From Bufo bufo (taxonomy: Eukaryota > Chordata > Amphibia > Anura > Bufonidae), in assembly GCF_905171765.1 (NCBI RefSeq), contig NC_053393.1, positions 190,491,921 through 190,555,920 on the forward strand: a stretch of 64,000 nt of DNA, given 5' to 3'. How positions within the stretch are numbered: position 1 is the first letter of the stretch; every line of letters starts with the position of its first letter. Of this stretch, positions 1-10,004 are shown in pieces. Made by a program: the position numbers and the translations under genes. The notes under the pieces were generated by a model. The model made no database searches, had not been told where the DNA came from, and was given only the letters and a program-made list of their open reading frames with translations.

Positions 1-293
1 ATAAGCAATGCGCCGCACAGACCTTTTACTTACCAGTAGGAGGAGCGCCCGGACGGATCCGTTTGCAATTGCACCATATTGTGTCAACGTCAAACGGATC
101 CGTCCCCATTGACTTGCATTGTAAGTCTGGACGGATCCGTTTGGCTCCGCACCAAAATGACTTTTTTTTCATGTCCGTGCATCCTCCAAAAATCAAGGAA
201 GACCCACGGACAAAAAAAACGGTCACGGATCACGGAACAACGAAAATCCGTTTTGCGGACCGCAAAAAAAAACGTCCGTGTGCATGAGGCCTT
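1..293 (-). repeat. MITE-like dispersed repeat, partial
   Basis: The segment carries repeated ACGGATCCGT palindromes and ends at about 293 with a boundary that reads, on the minus strand, like the start of the repeat at 28070-28360 (GCATGCACACGACCGT in that copy, GCCTCATGCACACGGACG here). Its other end lies outside the window. There is no credible coding potential. It is probably a non-autonomous DNA transposon remnant; the superfamily cannot be decided from this copy. Confidence 0.5.
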
Positions 294-1287
294 ATTGTAA
301 TCTATATAATATTGCAATTATTGCTATTTAAAATGATTTACATAAATTTGAGGTTCATTCAAAGTTTAAAATATTAATATTCCAGAAGATTCTTGATGAT
401 TTATTAATACTTTAGTATATAGAAAAATCACACATCCTGCCTAAGGCATTGTCATATTCATGTGATACTTTCATGATTTCTGAAATAAGCACCACTTGGA
501 TGCAGAATGTTGCATTTTTATTTCTCATGTCAATTTCTGCCAAAACCCAATAAAAAATTTTAACTTTTCCCTACAAGTAAGCATATTTATTTGGATTACA
601 GATATTAGTGTTGAGCGAAGCTTAGCATTTGAAGCAGAATTCTGTCCGAAGTTTAGGAAAACTTAGATTTGCAATGAATTTCCTCATGCTTCGTGGTAAT
701 GAATCAGGTTTTTTGAAAATGACGGCTGCACGTGTTACAAAGCAAAATTAAGTGTATAGGAGACGGGAATGCAAAATCATGTCAATATTGGGCAAAAAGG
801 AATCAATATTTTAAAGGCCTATACATATTACTTTACAGATTGGTATATGGGCATCATGGTAGGCATTTTGTCTGCTTGCTAAAAGGTTTGTCTGCTTGCG
901 AGTTTATTCTATTTGGACAAAGACTTACACGGAAGAGTCAGTAATCTTAACATAAACATTCTCATGTTGTAAATTGTGGGGTCTCAGACAGGGACCATAA
1001 AGATTCTTCAGGCCTCTACAAAAGACAATGAACAAGAGATGGAGTGTTCTAAAGATTTTTTTTCTTCTCAATGAATAGAAAAGGGGCTTATTTAAAAGTT
1101 TCCTGATCTTACTTTACTATTCATTGCAGTGATAATATTAACAATATATTATGATATTATATGCAACATCTATATGCTTATTTCATTGACTATTTGGAAA
1201 TAAAAATTAAACCCGTACTTTCATCATATCCAAACAATATTCATTATATATTGTTTGAGTATACCCACTGAAATGTATTAGTATGTA
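294..1287. other. AT-rich intergenic DNA, no gene seen
   Basis: No credible coding region is visible. At 606 a sequence TAGTGTTGAGCGAAGC resembles the terminal motif TAGNGWTGAGCG of the hAT-type elements elsewhere in the window. No matching 3' end or TSD was found, so it is at most a truncated relative. Confidence 0.4.
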
Positions 1288-1295
1288 TTATTAAC

Positions 1296-2184
1296 TAGTG
1301 ATGAGCGTCAGGGGCAATATTAGAATTTGCAATATTTTACAAATATTTGGTAGAATAATTTGTCATATATATGCAAATTCGAGATTATTTTCTTGGCAAA
1401 AATTCGGCAATGTAATGTTAGCGTAATGCGTGAAAAATACCGGCGTGGGTCACTATAGCTAAATTTTTTAAGCTGCTATACTGTAGGTTTCTTGAGACTG
1501 GAGAAAATGGTTGGCACGGCAGAACATTACAATAGCTTTATATGCAGATAGAGTGCTCCAATATATTTGCAATTGCGAAATTGGCACTAATGATGCAAAT
1601 ATTTTGGAGCAATACGTGCAACTTCACATTTTAATTGGTCTGACTACTTATTAGTGATTGGTGCACTAAGTATTGTTGTGAACTTGTGACATCACAGCAC
1701 TATGTATGTATGTATGTAGCATACATACATACACACATCACTATGTATGTAGCATGTATGTATGGACAGCAGAACCTATCAGCTACACTATAGCACTGAC
1801 TATCTCAGACTAACTATCTGTATTATATATATAAGCTAACTAAGTATCTAATGTAATGACACAGGAAAGCAGAGAGCACAGCAGTAACACTGCTGTCTCT
1901 CTCAGAACTGCAAAATACTGCATACAAGGGCTGCTGAGGAAGTTCTTATATAGTAGGGGGTAGGCAACTTTCCTATTGGTTGCTAGGGATGTTGCTAAGC
2001 TCAGACAAAAACATTGCAGCCTTCTCATTGGCCCACAAGCAAGAAGGAAGTTTACTGATGAAAAAAAAAACTAGAATATTCGAAATTACGAATATATATC
2101 ACTAAATTATAAAAATGTGCGAATTCTCGAAGTGCGGATATTCGCGAATAATATTCGTTATTCGAATATTCGCACCCAACACTA
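1296..2184 (-). mobile_element. hAT-type MITE, complete, 889 bp
   Basis: The element is bounded by the 8-bp direct repeat TTATTAAC (1288-1295 and 2185-2192), the TSD length typical of hAT transposons. Its ends are TAGTGATGAGCGTCAGGGG on the left and, inverted, TAGTGTTGGGTGCGAATATT on the right, so the TIRs are short and imperfect. The interior is rich in ATTCG/CGAAT palindromes, contains ATGT tandem tracts near 1700-1760, and has no transposase frame. The same two ends, in the same orientation, border the element at 30345-48673, so this is a family. Confidence 0.85.
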
Positions 2185-2192
2185 TTATTAAC

Positions 2193-2802
2193 ATGGGGGT
2201 TTTATATTTTTGAAATACATACAATTAGGTGGTATATACCAATGTTTTTTTTTGTTTGTTTGTTATGTATAAAAAGCTAATGTTTGGAACTCACTTTCAA
2301 AGTATGTGGAGAAAGAATGTTAAGTGCTTTGGTAGATGGTCTTAAAGTAGTATATCTATAAGCAGACTATACAACTGACGGTTGGTATCCATTAATGTCA
2401 TTTTTCCCCATATTTAGGGCTTTGTTCAGAGCTTAGGTCAAAGGTTGTTTTTCTCCTAGATCTTTAAAAAATATTAGAATTAAATGTAATTACCCAAACT
2501 TTTACATAGAACACTATTGACCCCTTGTGGTGGTGGTGGTGAGTATGGTGAGGAAAAGATGCCTAGCAAATTGATGCATTCTGGCGTCATTAGTCATGTT
2601 CATAAGCACATGGAAGACCAAACCAAGCCCCATATATATATATTCGGATAGACCATGTAGTTCTTGTAGGATCTAGATTGATTTGAGATAATTTTAACTG
2701 CAGTACAAAATATGTCTTTCAATCTAGGGTTATAAATATATACATTTGTATAATCTCAAGAAAAGTTATTTCAGTTTCTAGTCAGTGGTTTGGTCTGATA
2801 TA
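2193..2802. other. AT-rich DNA, no gene seen
   Basis: No coding region or clear element boundary is visible. A short TGG/GGT tract lies near 2528-2542. Confidence 0.4.
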
Positions 2803-3696
2803 CAGTTGCAACGAAAAGTATGTGAACCCTTTGCAATGATATGGATTTCTGCATAAATTGGTCATAAAATGTGATCTTCATCTAAGTCACAACAATAGAC
2901 AATCACAGTCTGCTTAAACTAATAACCCACAAATAATTAAATGTTACCATGTTTTTATTGAACACACCATGTAAACATTCACAGTGCAGGTGGAAAAAGT
3001 ATCTGAACCCCTAGACTAATGATATCTCCAAGAGCTTATTGAAATGAGGTGTCAGTAAACTGGAGTCCAATCAATAAGATGAGATTGGAGGTGTTGGTTA
3101 CAGCTGCCCTGCCCTATAAAAAACACACACCAGTTCTGGGTTTGCTTTTCACAAGAAGCATAGCCTGATGTGAATGATGCACAAAAGAAGACCTACGATT
3201 AAGAATTCTTGACTTGCATATAGCTGGAAAGGGTTATAAAAGTATCTCCAAAAGCCTTGCTGTTCATCAGTCCTCGGTAAGACAAATTGTCTATAAATGG
3301 AGAAAGTTCAGCACTGCTGCTACTCTCCGTAGGAGTGGCAATCCTGTAAAGATGACTGCAAGAGCACAGCGCAGACTGCTCAATGAGGTGAAGAAGAATC
3401 CTAGAGTGTCAGCTAAAGACTTACAAAAGTCTCTGGCATATGCTAACATCCCTGTTAGCGAGTCTACGATACGTAAAACACTAAACAAGAATGGATTTCA
3501 TGGGAGGATACCACAGAGGAAACCAAAACATTGCTGCACGCTTACAGTTTGCACAAGAGCACCTGGATGTTAAACAGCAGTACTGGCAAAATATTCTGTG
3601 GACAGATGAAACCAAAGTTGAGTTGTTTGGAAGAAACACACAACACTATGTGTGGAGAAAAAGAGGCACAGCAAACCAACATCAAATCCTGCAAAA
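2803..3696 (+). mobile_element. Tc1/mariner element, 3'-truncated
   Basis: A TA dinucleotide (2801-2802) precedes a terminal sequence starting CAGTTGCAACGAAAAGTATG, a typical Tc1-like TIR and 5' UTR. The 5' half of a transposase follows. Near 3690-3700 the sequence passes into the 3' end of a Penelope-like element on the opposite strand, and the rest of the Tc1 element, including its right TIR, is absent. Confidence 0.8.
3182..3695 (+). pseudogene. Tc1-like transposase, N-terminal half, frameshifted
   Basis: The frame 3214-3573 reads an N-terminal helix-turn-helix region ([20 protein letters not shown]) followed by a second DNA-binding helix set, as in Tc1 paired-like domains. The match to the family then moves to another frame from about 3520, where the first catalytic aspartate motif (LWTDET) appears near 3600. 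The second aspartate and the glutamate are missing because the element is cut off by the adjoining Penelope fragment. One frameshift and the truncation make it non-functional. The start is not certain because the region just upstream of 3214 also contains in-frame stops. Confidence 0.75.
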
Positions 3697-4290
3697 AAAG
3701 AGAGATAGTCCAGCTCAATTCAGGTGAAGTAATGTTGATTTTATTCCAGCGATTAAAATTTCCGTATAACAAGTGAACAGTTACGCGTTTCAGAACTCTC
3801 TCAAGTATATGGGTCCTTCCTCATAACAAACATGAATATGAAATGGGAACACCTCCAGATATATCCCGTACTAACCCCAAGTTAATGAGTATCACCTGGG
3901 AGGAGGAGACAACGGGAGGCGGCCCCATGCAAACTTAAATTGGTTAAAATACAAGCCAAGAAATGAATTGTGATAAGTGGAATCAAGTGTTCACAAATCA
4001 TCAAGGTAGGGGTATATACAAATAGAAAACAGCAGCATACAACCACGTTCAGTATTGCAAGATGAGATCGTGCCGTTTGTTTAATCCCTGTGGTTGACGG
4101 GATCCCAGTTGGAAGATCCAGAAGGCCTCTCTGTTGAGAAGTTTCCTTCTGTGATTTCCTCCCCTCTGTGGCAAAAAGACCCTTTCAATGCCTTTTACTT
4201 TAAGACTAGAAACATCTCCCGCATGTGAAATTGCAAAATGTAGGCTGGCTGCAGAGACATTGCGGTCTCTGTAATGCGGCACGTCAGATA
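3697..4290 (-). mobile_element. Penelope-like element, 3' end fragment
   Basis: On the minus strand the segment encodes the C-terminal part of a PLE protein and then a 3' UTR containing the direct-line motif found near PLE 3' ends (an ACGCGTTTC box in the plus-strand text at 3783). It ends in AGCTGGACTATCTC plus a T-rich tail. The related tail AGCTGGACCTACC ends the PLE derivative at 53538. The 5' part of the element is missing: the segment stops exactly at the left end of the DD37E transposon at 4291. Confidence 0.7.
4049..4290 (-). pseudogene. PLE protein C-terminus (after GIY-YIG core)
   Basis: About 80 codons read a region with the conserved features that follow the GIY-YIG endonuclease core in Penelope-like elements: an HF...H segment (SLHFAISHAG), RGG, a REAFWIFQL segment and a final GLN motif (PQGLNKRHD). 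The same REC/E-WI and NGLN features occur at 24460-24577 in the full-length PLE of this window. The reverse transcriptase and the endonuclease catalytic residues are absent, so this is only a remnant. Confidence 0.65.
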
Positions 4291-5850
4291 CAGGTAGTGC
4301 AGAATTATTAGGCAAATGAGTATTTTGACCACATCATCCTCTTTATGCATGTTGTCTTACTCCAAGCTGTATAGGCTCGAAAGCCTACTACCAATTAAGC
4401 ATATTAGGTGATGTGCATCTCTGTAATGAGAATGGGTGTGGTCTAATGACATCAACACCCTATATTAGGTGTGCATAATTATTAGGCAACTTCCTTTCCT
4501 TTGGCAAAATGGGTCAAAAGAAGGACTTGACAGGCTCAGAAAAGTCAAAAATAGTGAGATATCTTGCAGAGGGATGCAGCACTCTTAAAATTGCAAAGCT
4601 TCTGAAGCGTGATCATCGAATAATCAAGCGTTTCATTCAAAATAGTCAACAGGGTCGCAAGAAGAGTGTGGAAAAACCAAGGTGCAAAATAACTGCCCAT
4701 GAACTGAGAAAAGTCAAGCGTGCAGCTGCCAAGATGCCACTTGCCACCAGTTTGGCCATATTTCAGAGCTGCAACATCACTGGAGTGCCAAAAAGCACAA
4801 GGTGTGCAATACTCAGAGACATGGCCAAGGTAAGAAAGGCTGAAAGACGACCACCACTGAACAAGACACACAAGCTGAAACGTCAAGACTGGGCCAAGAA
4901 ATATCTCAAGACTGATTTTTCTAAGGTTTTATGGACTGATGAAATGAGAGTGAGTCTTGATGGGCCAGATGGATGGGCCCGTGGCTGGATTGGTAAAGGG
5001 CAGAGAGCTCCAGTCCGACTCAGACGCCAGCAAGGTGGAGGTGGAGTACTGGTTTGGGCTGGTATCATCAAAGATGAGCTTGTGGGGCCTTTTCGGGTTG
5101 AGGATGGAGTCAAGCTCAACTCCCAGTCCTACTGCCAGTTTCTGGAAGACACCTTCTTCAAGCAGTGGTACAGGAAGAAGTCTGCATCCTTCAAGAAAAA
5201 CATGATTTTCATGCAGGACAATGCTCCATCACACGCGTCCAAGTACTCCACAGCGTGGCTGGCAAGAAAGGGTATAAAAGAAGAAAATCTAATGACATGG
5301 CCTCCTTGTTCACCTGATCTGAACCCCATTGAGAACCTGTGGTCCATCATCAAATGTGAGATTTACAAGGAGGGAAAACAGTACACCTCTCTGAACAGTG
5401 TCTGGGAGGCTGTGGTTGCTGCTGCACGCAATGTTGATGGTGAACAGATCAAAACTCTGACAGAATCCATGGATGGCAGGCTTTTGAGTGTCCTTGCAAA
5501 GAAAGGTGGCTATATTGGTGACTGATTTGTTTTTGTTTTGTTTTTGAATGTCAGAAATGTATATTTGTGAATGTTGAGATGTTATATTGGTTTCACTGGT
5601 AAAAATAAATAATTGAAATGGGTATATATTTGTTTTTTGTTTAAAGTAATAATTATGCACAGTAATAGTCACCTGCACACACAGATATCCCCCTAAAATA
5701 GCTAAAACTAAAAACAAACTAAAAACTACTTCCAAAAATATTCAGCTTTGATATTAATGAGTTTTTTGGGTTCATTGAGAACATGGTTGTTGTTCAATAA
5801 TAAAATTAATCCTCAAAAATACAACTTGCCTAATAATTCTGCACTCCCTG
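4291..5850 (+). mobile_element. Tc1/mariner DD37E element, structurally complete
   Basis: The element is flanked by TA on both sides (4289-4290 and 5851-5852). The left end CAGGTAGTGCAGAATTATTA and the right end, inverted, CAGGGAGTGCAGAATTATTA, differ at one base. It is 1,560 bp long and carries one uninterrupted transposase frame. The left flank is a Penelope-like fragment and the right flank is the 5' repeat region of a hAT element, so the two sides do not come from one target sequence. Confidence 0.93.
4509..5525 (+). CDS. Tc1/mariner transposase, DD37E type, intact 338 aa
   Basis: This enzyme would bind the element's TIRs and carry out cut-and-paste transposition into TA sites in the nucleus. 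The frame opens at ATGGGTCAAAAG and runs 338 codons without a break. Residues 10-60 form a helix-turn-helix (AEGCSTLKIAKLLKRDHRII) and a second HTH follows near 65-110. The catalytic triad is visible: D144 in WTDEM, D237 in MQDNAPSH and E275 in NPIENLW, with 37 residues between the second D and the E. That spacing is reported for the DD37E (TRT) group of Tc1-like transposons rather than the usual DD34E. The two related copies at 58485-59499 and 61728-62742 carry a 2-bp deletion that this one lacks. Whether it is active cannot be told from sequence alone. Confidence 0.93.
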   Translation: MGQKKDLTGSEKSKIVRYLAEGCSTLKIAKLLKRDHRIIKRFIQNSQQGRKKSVEKPRCKITAHELRKVKRAAAKMPLATSLAIFQSCNITGVPKSTRCAILRDMAKVRKAERRPPLNKTHKLKRQDWAKKYLKTDFSKVLWTDEMRVSLDGPDGWARGWIGKGQRAPVRLRRQQGGGGVLVWAGIIKDELVGPFRVEDGVKLNSQSYCQFLEDTFFKQWYRKKSASFKKNMIFMQDNAPSHASKYSTAWLARKGIKEENLMTWPPCSPDLNPIENLWSIIKCEIYKEGKQYTSLNSVWEAVVAAARNVDGEQIKTLTESMDGRLLSVLAKKGGYIGD

Positions 5851-5852
5851 TA

Positions 5853-6420
5853 GTGTGGTTATTTTTTAGCCATATACTACATCAGGTGCAGGCTGAGCCT
5901 GTGTCACCCAAGTTCATTTAACCATCAATAGTGTGGTTATTTTTTAGCCATATACTACATCAAGGGCAAGTTGAGCCTGTCACCCAGCGCCTAAAAAATA
6001 GGCCTGACATTTATATTCCTCCAAATCAGTACTGTTTTAGCTGGTCAAGGTATTTTTAGTGACCGTAAAAGCACAGTTTTTGTTCTGGGTTAAAAAACAA
6101 TTCCCAAATTTGCCATTCTCAAAATTAGTGGTTTCTGCTGTATCAGGCCTACTTTAAATCTATCCCTAAAAGGGTATATTAGATTCAAGGTGCTGATAGG
6201 GTCATTCTGAAAAACTTAACACACACGCTACAGTGCAGATACAAATCTAATTCTGTGATTAAACGTATACCTGTCACACAGCGCCTAAAAAATAGGCCTC
6301 ACATTTATATTCAGCTAAATCTGTCATTACTGGTGTGCCTGTATTAGTGTAATACGGTACCTAAATAGATAGCCAGACAGTGTTAGGTGTCTGTAAAAAA
6401 AGGCCTGAATTTTAATTCAA
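5853..6420 (+). repeat. 5' subterminal tandem repeats of hAT copy A
   Basis: One and a partial unit of an ~80-bp repeat (GTGGTTATTTTTTAGCC ... CATCA) is followed by more than one unit of an ~295-bp repeat containing AAAAACTGTGC and GCGCCTAAAAAATAGGCC (both given in either orientation). The same two repeat types occur in copy B at 46541-46855 and at 41940-42487 plus 46082-46540. Confidence 0.8.
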
Positions 6421-6466
6421 TACATTGGCCCGAATAATATTTTTCTTATTGTGGTGAACGGTAACA

Positions 6467-9400
6467 ATGAGGAAAACATCTAGTAAGGGACGCGGACGCG
6501 GACGTGGACATGGTCTGCCACAGCCACACGTCCTAGTGTACCAACTACCTCAGGTCCCAGTAGCCGCCAGAATTTACAGGGATATTTGGTGGGGCCAAAT
6601 GCCATTCTAAGGATGGTAAGGCCTGAGCAGTTACAGGCATTAGTCAATTGGGTGGCCGACAGTGCATCCAGCACGTTCACATTATCTCCCACCCAGTCTT
6701 CTGCAGAAAGCGCACAGATGGCGCATGAAAACCAAGCCCATCAGTCTGTCACATCACCCCCATGCATATCAGGGAAACTGTCTGAGCCTTAAGTTATGCA
6801 GCAGTCTCTTATGCTGTTTGAAGACTCTGCTGCCAGGGTTTCCCAAGGGCATCCACCTAGCCCTTCCGCAGGGGTGGAAGAGATAGAATGCACTAACGCA
6901 CAACCACTTATGTTTCCTGATGATGAGGACATGGGAATACCACCTCAGCACGTCTCTGATGATGACGAAACACAGGTGCCAACTGCTGCGTCTTTCTGCA
7001 GTGTGCAGACTGAACAGGAGATCAGGGATCAAGACTGGGTGGAAGACGATGCAGGGGACGATGAGGTCCTAGACCCCACATGGAATGAAGGTCGTGCCAC
7101 TGACTTTCACAGTTCGGAGGAAGAGGCAGTGGTGAGACCGAGCCAACAGCGTAGCAAAAGACAAAGAGGGATCAGTGGGCAAAATCAGAACACCCGCCAC
7201 CAAGAGACTCTGCCTGCTACTGACCGCCGCCATCTGGGACCGAGTACCCCAAAGGCAGCTTCAAGGAGTTCCCTGGGATGGCACTTCTTCAATCAATGTG
7301 CTGAAGACAAGACCCGAGTGGTTTGCACGCTGTGCCATCAGAGCCTGAAGCGAGGCATTAACGTTCTGAACCTTAGCACAACCTGCATGACCAGGCACCT
7401 GCATGCAAAGCATGAACTGCAGTGGAGTAAACAACTTAAAAACAAGGAAGTCACTCAGGCTCCCCCTGCTACCTCTTCTGCTGCTGCCGCCTCGGCATCT
7501 TCTGCTGCTGCCGCCGCCTCGGCCTCTTCCTCCGCCTCTGGAGGGAAGTTGGCACTTGCCGCCCAGCAAACATGGGATGTACCATCAACACCACCACCTG
7601 CGTCACCAAGCATCTCAACCATGTCACACGGCAGCGTTCAGCTCTCCATCTCACAAACATTTGAGAGAAAGCACAAATTCCCACCTAGCCACCCTCGATC
7701 CCTGGCCCTCAATGCCAGCATTTCTAAACTACTGGCCTATGAAATGCTGTCATTTAGGCTGGTGGAGACAGACAGCTTCAAACAGCCCATGTCGCTTGCT
7801 GTTTCACAGTATGTTGTTCCCAGCCGGCACTACTTCTCCAAGAGAGCCGTGCCTTCCCTGCACAACCAAGTATCCGATAAAAACAAGTGTGCACTGCGCA
7901 ACGCCATCTGTGGCAAGGTCCACCTAACCACAGATACGTGGACCAGTAAGCACGGCCAGGGACGCTATATCTCCCTAACTGCACACTGGGTAAATGTAGT
8001 GGCGGGTGGGCCCCAGGCAAAGAGCTGTTTGGCGCACGTCCTTCCGCCGCCAAGGATTGCAGGGCAACATTCTTTGCCTCCTGTCTCCTCCTCCTCCTAC
8101 TCAGCTTCCTCCTCCTCTTCTTCCACCTGCTTATCCAGTCAGCCACACACCTTCACCACCAACTTCAGCACAGCCCGGGGAAAACGTCAGCAGGCCGTTC
8201 TGAAACTCATATGTTTGGGGGACAGGCCCCACACCGCACAGGAGTTGTGGCGGGGTATAGAACAACAGACCGACGAGTGGTTGCTGCCGGTGAGCCTCAA
8301 GCCTGGACTGGTGGTGTGCGATAATGGGCGAAATCTCGTTGCAGCTCTGGGACTAGCCAGTTTGACGCACATTCCTTGCCTGGCGCATGTGCTGAATTTG
8401 GTGGTGCAGAAGTTCATTCACAACTACCCCGACATGTCAGAGCTGCTGCATAAAGTGCGGGCCGTCTGTTCGCACTTCCGGCGTTCACATCCTGCCGCTG
8501 CTCGCCTGTCTGCGCTACAGCATAACTTCGGCCTTTCCACTCACCGCCTCATATGCGACGTGCCCACCAGGTGGAACTCCACCTTGCACACGCTGGACAG
8601 ACTGTGCGAGCAGCAGCAGGCCATAGTGGAGTTTCAGATGCACCACGCACGGGTCAGTCGCACTGCGGAACAGCACCACTTCACCACCAATGACTGGGCC
8701 TCCATGCGAGACCTGTGTGCCCTGTTGCGCGATTTCGAGTACTCCACCAACATGGCCAGTGGCGATGACGCCGTTATCAGCGTTACAATACCACTTCTAT
8801 GTCTCCTTGAGAAAACACTTCGGGCGATGATGGATGAGGAGGTGGCCCAGGAGGAGGAGGAGGAAGAGGGGTCATTTTTAGCACTTTCAGGCCAGTCTCT
8901 TCGAAGTGACTCAGGGGGAGGTTTTTTGCAACAGCAGAGGCCAGGTACAAATGTGGCCAGACAGGGCCCACTACTGGAGGACGAGGAGGACGTGGATGAG
9001 GAGGAGGTGGAGGAGGATGAGGATGAAGGAGGTTCACAGCGGGCTGGCACCCAAAGCAGCTCTGGCCCATCACTGGTGCGTGGCTGGGCGGAAACGCAGG
9101 ACGATGACGATACGCCTCCCACAGAGGACAGCTTGTCCTTACCTCTGGGCAGCCTGGCACACATGAGCGACTACATGCTTCAGTGCCTGCGCAACGACAG
9201 CAGAGTTGCCCACATTTTAACGTGTGTGGACTACTGGGTTGCCACCCTGCTGGATCCACGGTACAAAGACAATGTGCCCACCTTACTTCATGCACTGGAG
9301 CGTAATAGTAAGATGCGCGAGTACAAGTGCACGTTGGTAGACGTGCTACTGAGAGCATTCCCAAATGTCACAGGGGAACAAGTGGAAGCCCAAGGCGAAG

Positions 9401-9855
9401 GCAGAGGAGGAGCAAGAGGTCGCCAACGCAGCTGTGTCACGGCCAGCTCCTCTGAGGGCAGGGTTAGCATGGCAGAGATGTGAAAAAGTTTTGTCACCAC
9501 GCCACAGCTAACTGCACCACCACCTGATACGGAACGTGTTAGCAGGAGGCAACATTTCAATAACATGGTGGAACAGTACCTGTGCACACCCCTCCACGTA
9601 CTGACTGATGGTTCGGCCCCATTCAACTTCTGGGTCTCCTAATTGTCCACGTGGCCAGAGCTAGCCTTTTATGCCTTGGAGGTGCTGGCCTGCCCGGCGG
9701 CCAGCGTTTTGTCTGAACGTGTATTCAGCACGGCAGGGGGCGTCATTACAGACAAACGCAGCCGCCTGTCTACAGCCAATGTGGACAAGATGACGTTCAT
9801 AAAAATGAACCAGGCATGGATCCCACAGGACCTGTCCATCCCTTGTACAGATTAG
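6467..9855 (+). pseudogene. hAT transposase (copy A), three nonsense codons
   Basis: This is the cut-and-paste transposase of the element. The long open part 6796-9483 reads 895 codons. A BED-type zinc finger lies at about residues 165-205 (VVCTLCHQ ... TRHLHAKH). The RNase-H-like core follows, with TTDTWTS, VVCDNGRN, IPCLAHVLN and PTRWNS. Serine-, alanine- and glutamate-rich low-complexity inserts are present. The C-terminal hAT dimerisation domain (PAASVLSERVFS ... LSTANVDKM) sits at 9643-9855. Comparison with copy B shows the lesions: a CAA-to-TAA stop at 6790-6792, a TGG-to-TGA stop at 9481-9483 and an AAA-to-TAA stop at 9640-9642. There is also a deletion of roughly 60 bp in the Gly/Arg-rich N-terminus near 6520, which puts the first ATG (6467) out of frame. 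Outside these the frame is continuous, so the decay is recent. Confidence 0.9.
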
Positions 9856-10004
9856 ACATTAACTACCTCCCCTTAACAATATATTATTGTACTCCAGGGC
9901 ACTTCCTCATTCAATCCTATTTTTATTTTCATTTTACCAATATATTGCGAAAAAACCCAAAGTTGAATGAACCTCTAATCGATCTGGGTGCCGGGGCCTA
10001 AAAA
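9856..10004 (+). other. hAT copy A, 3' UTR before the satellite
   Basis: This short non-coding link between the transposase stop and the satellite matches copy B at 38400-38513. No other feature is seen. Confidence 0.5.

Noticed and set aside
451..458. GTCATATT as a left TSD for hAT copy A (right candidate at 14025-14032)
   Set aside because: It is not followed by the hAT 5' terminus, and the copy is truncated at 5853; a chance 8-mer match.
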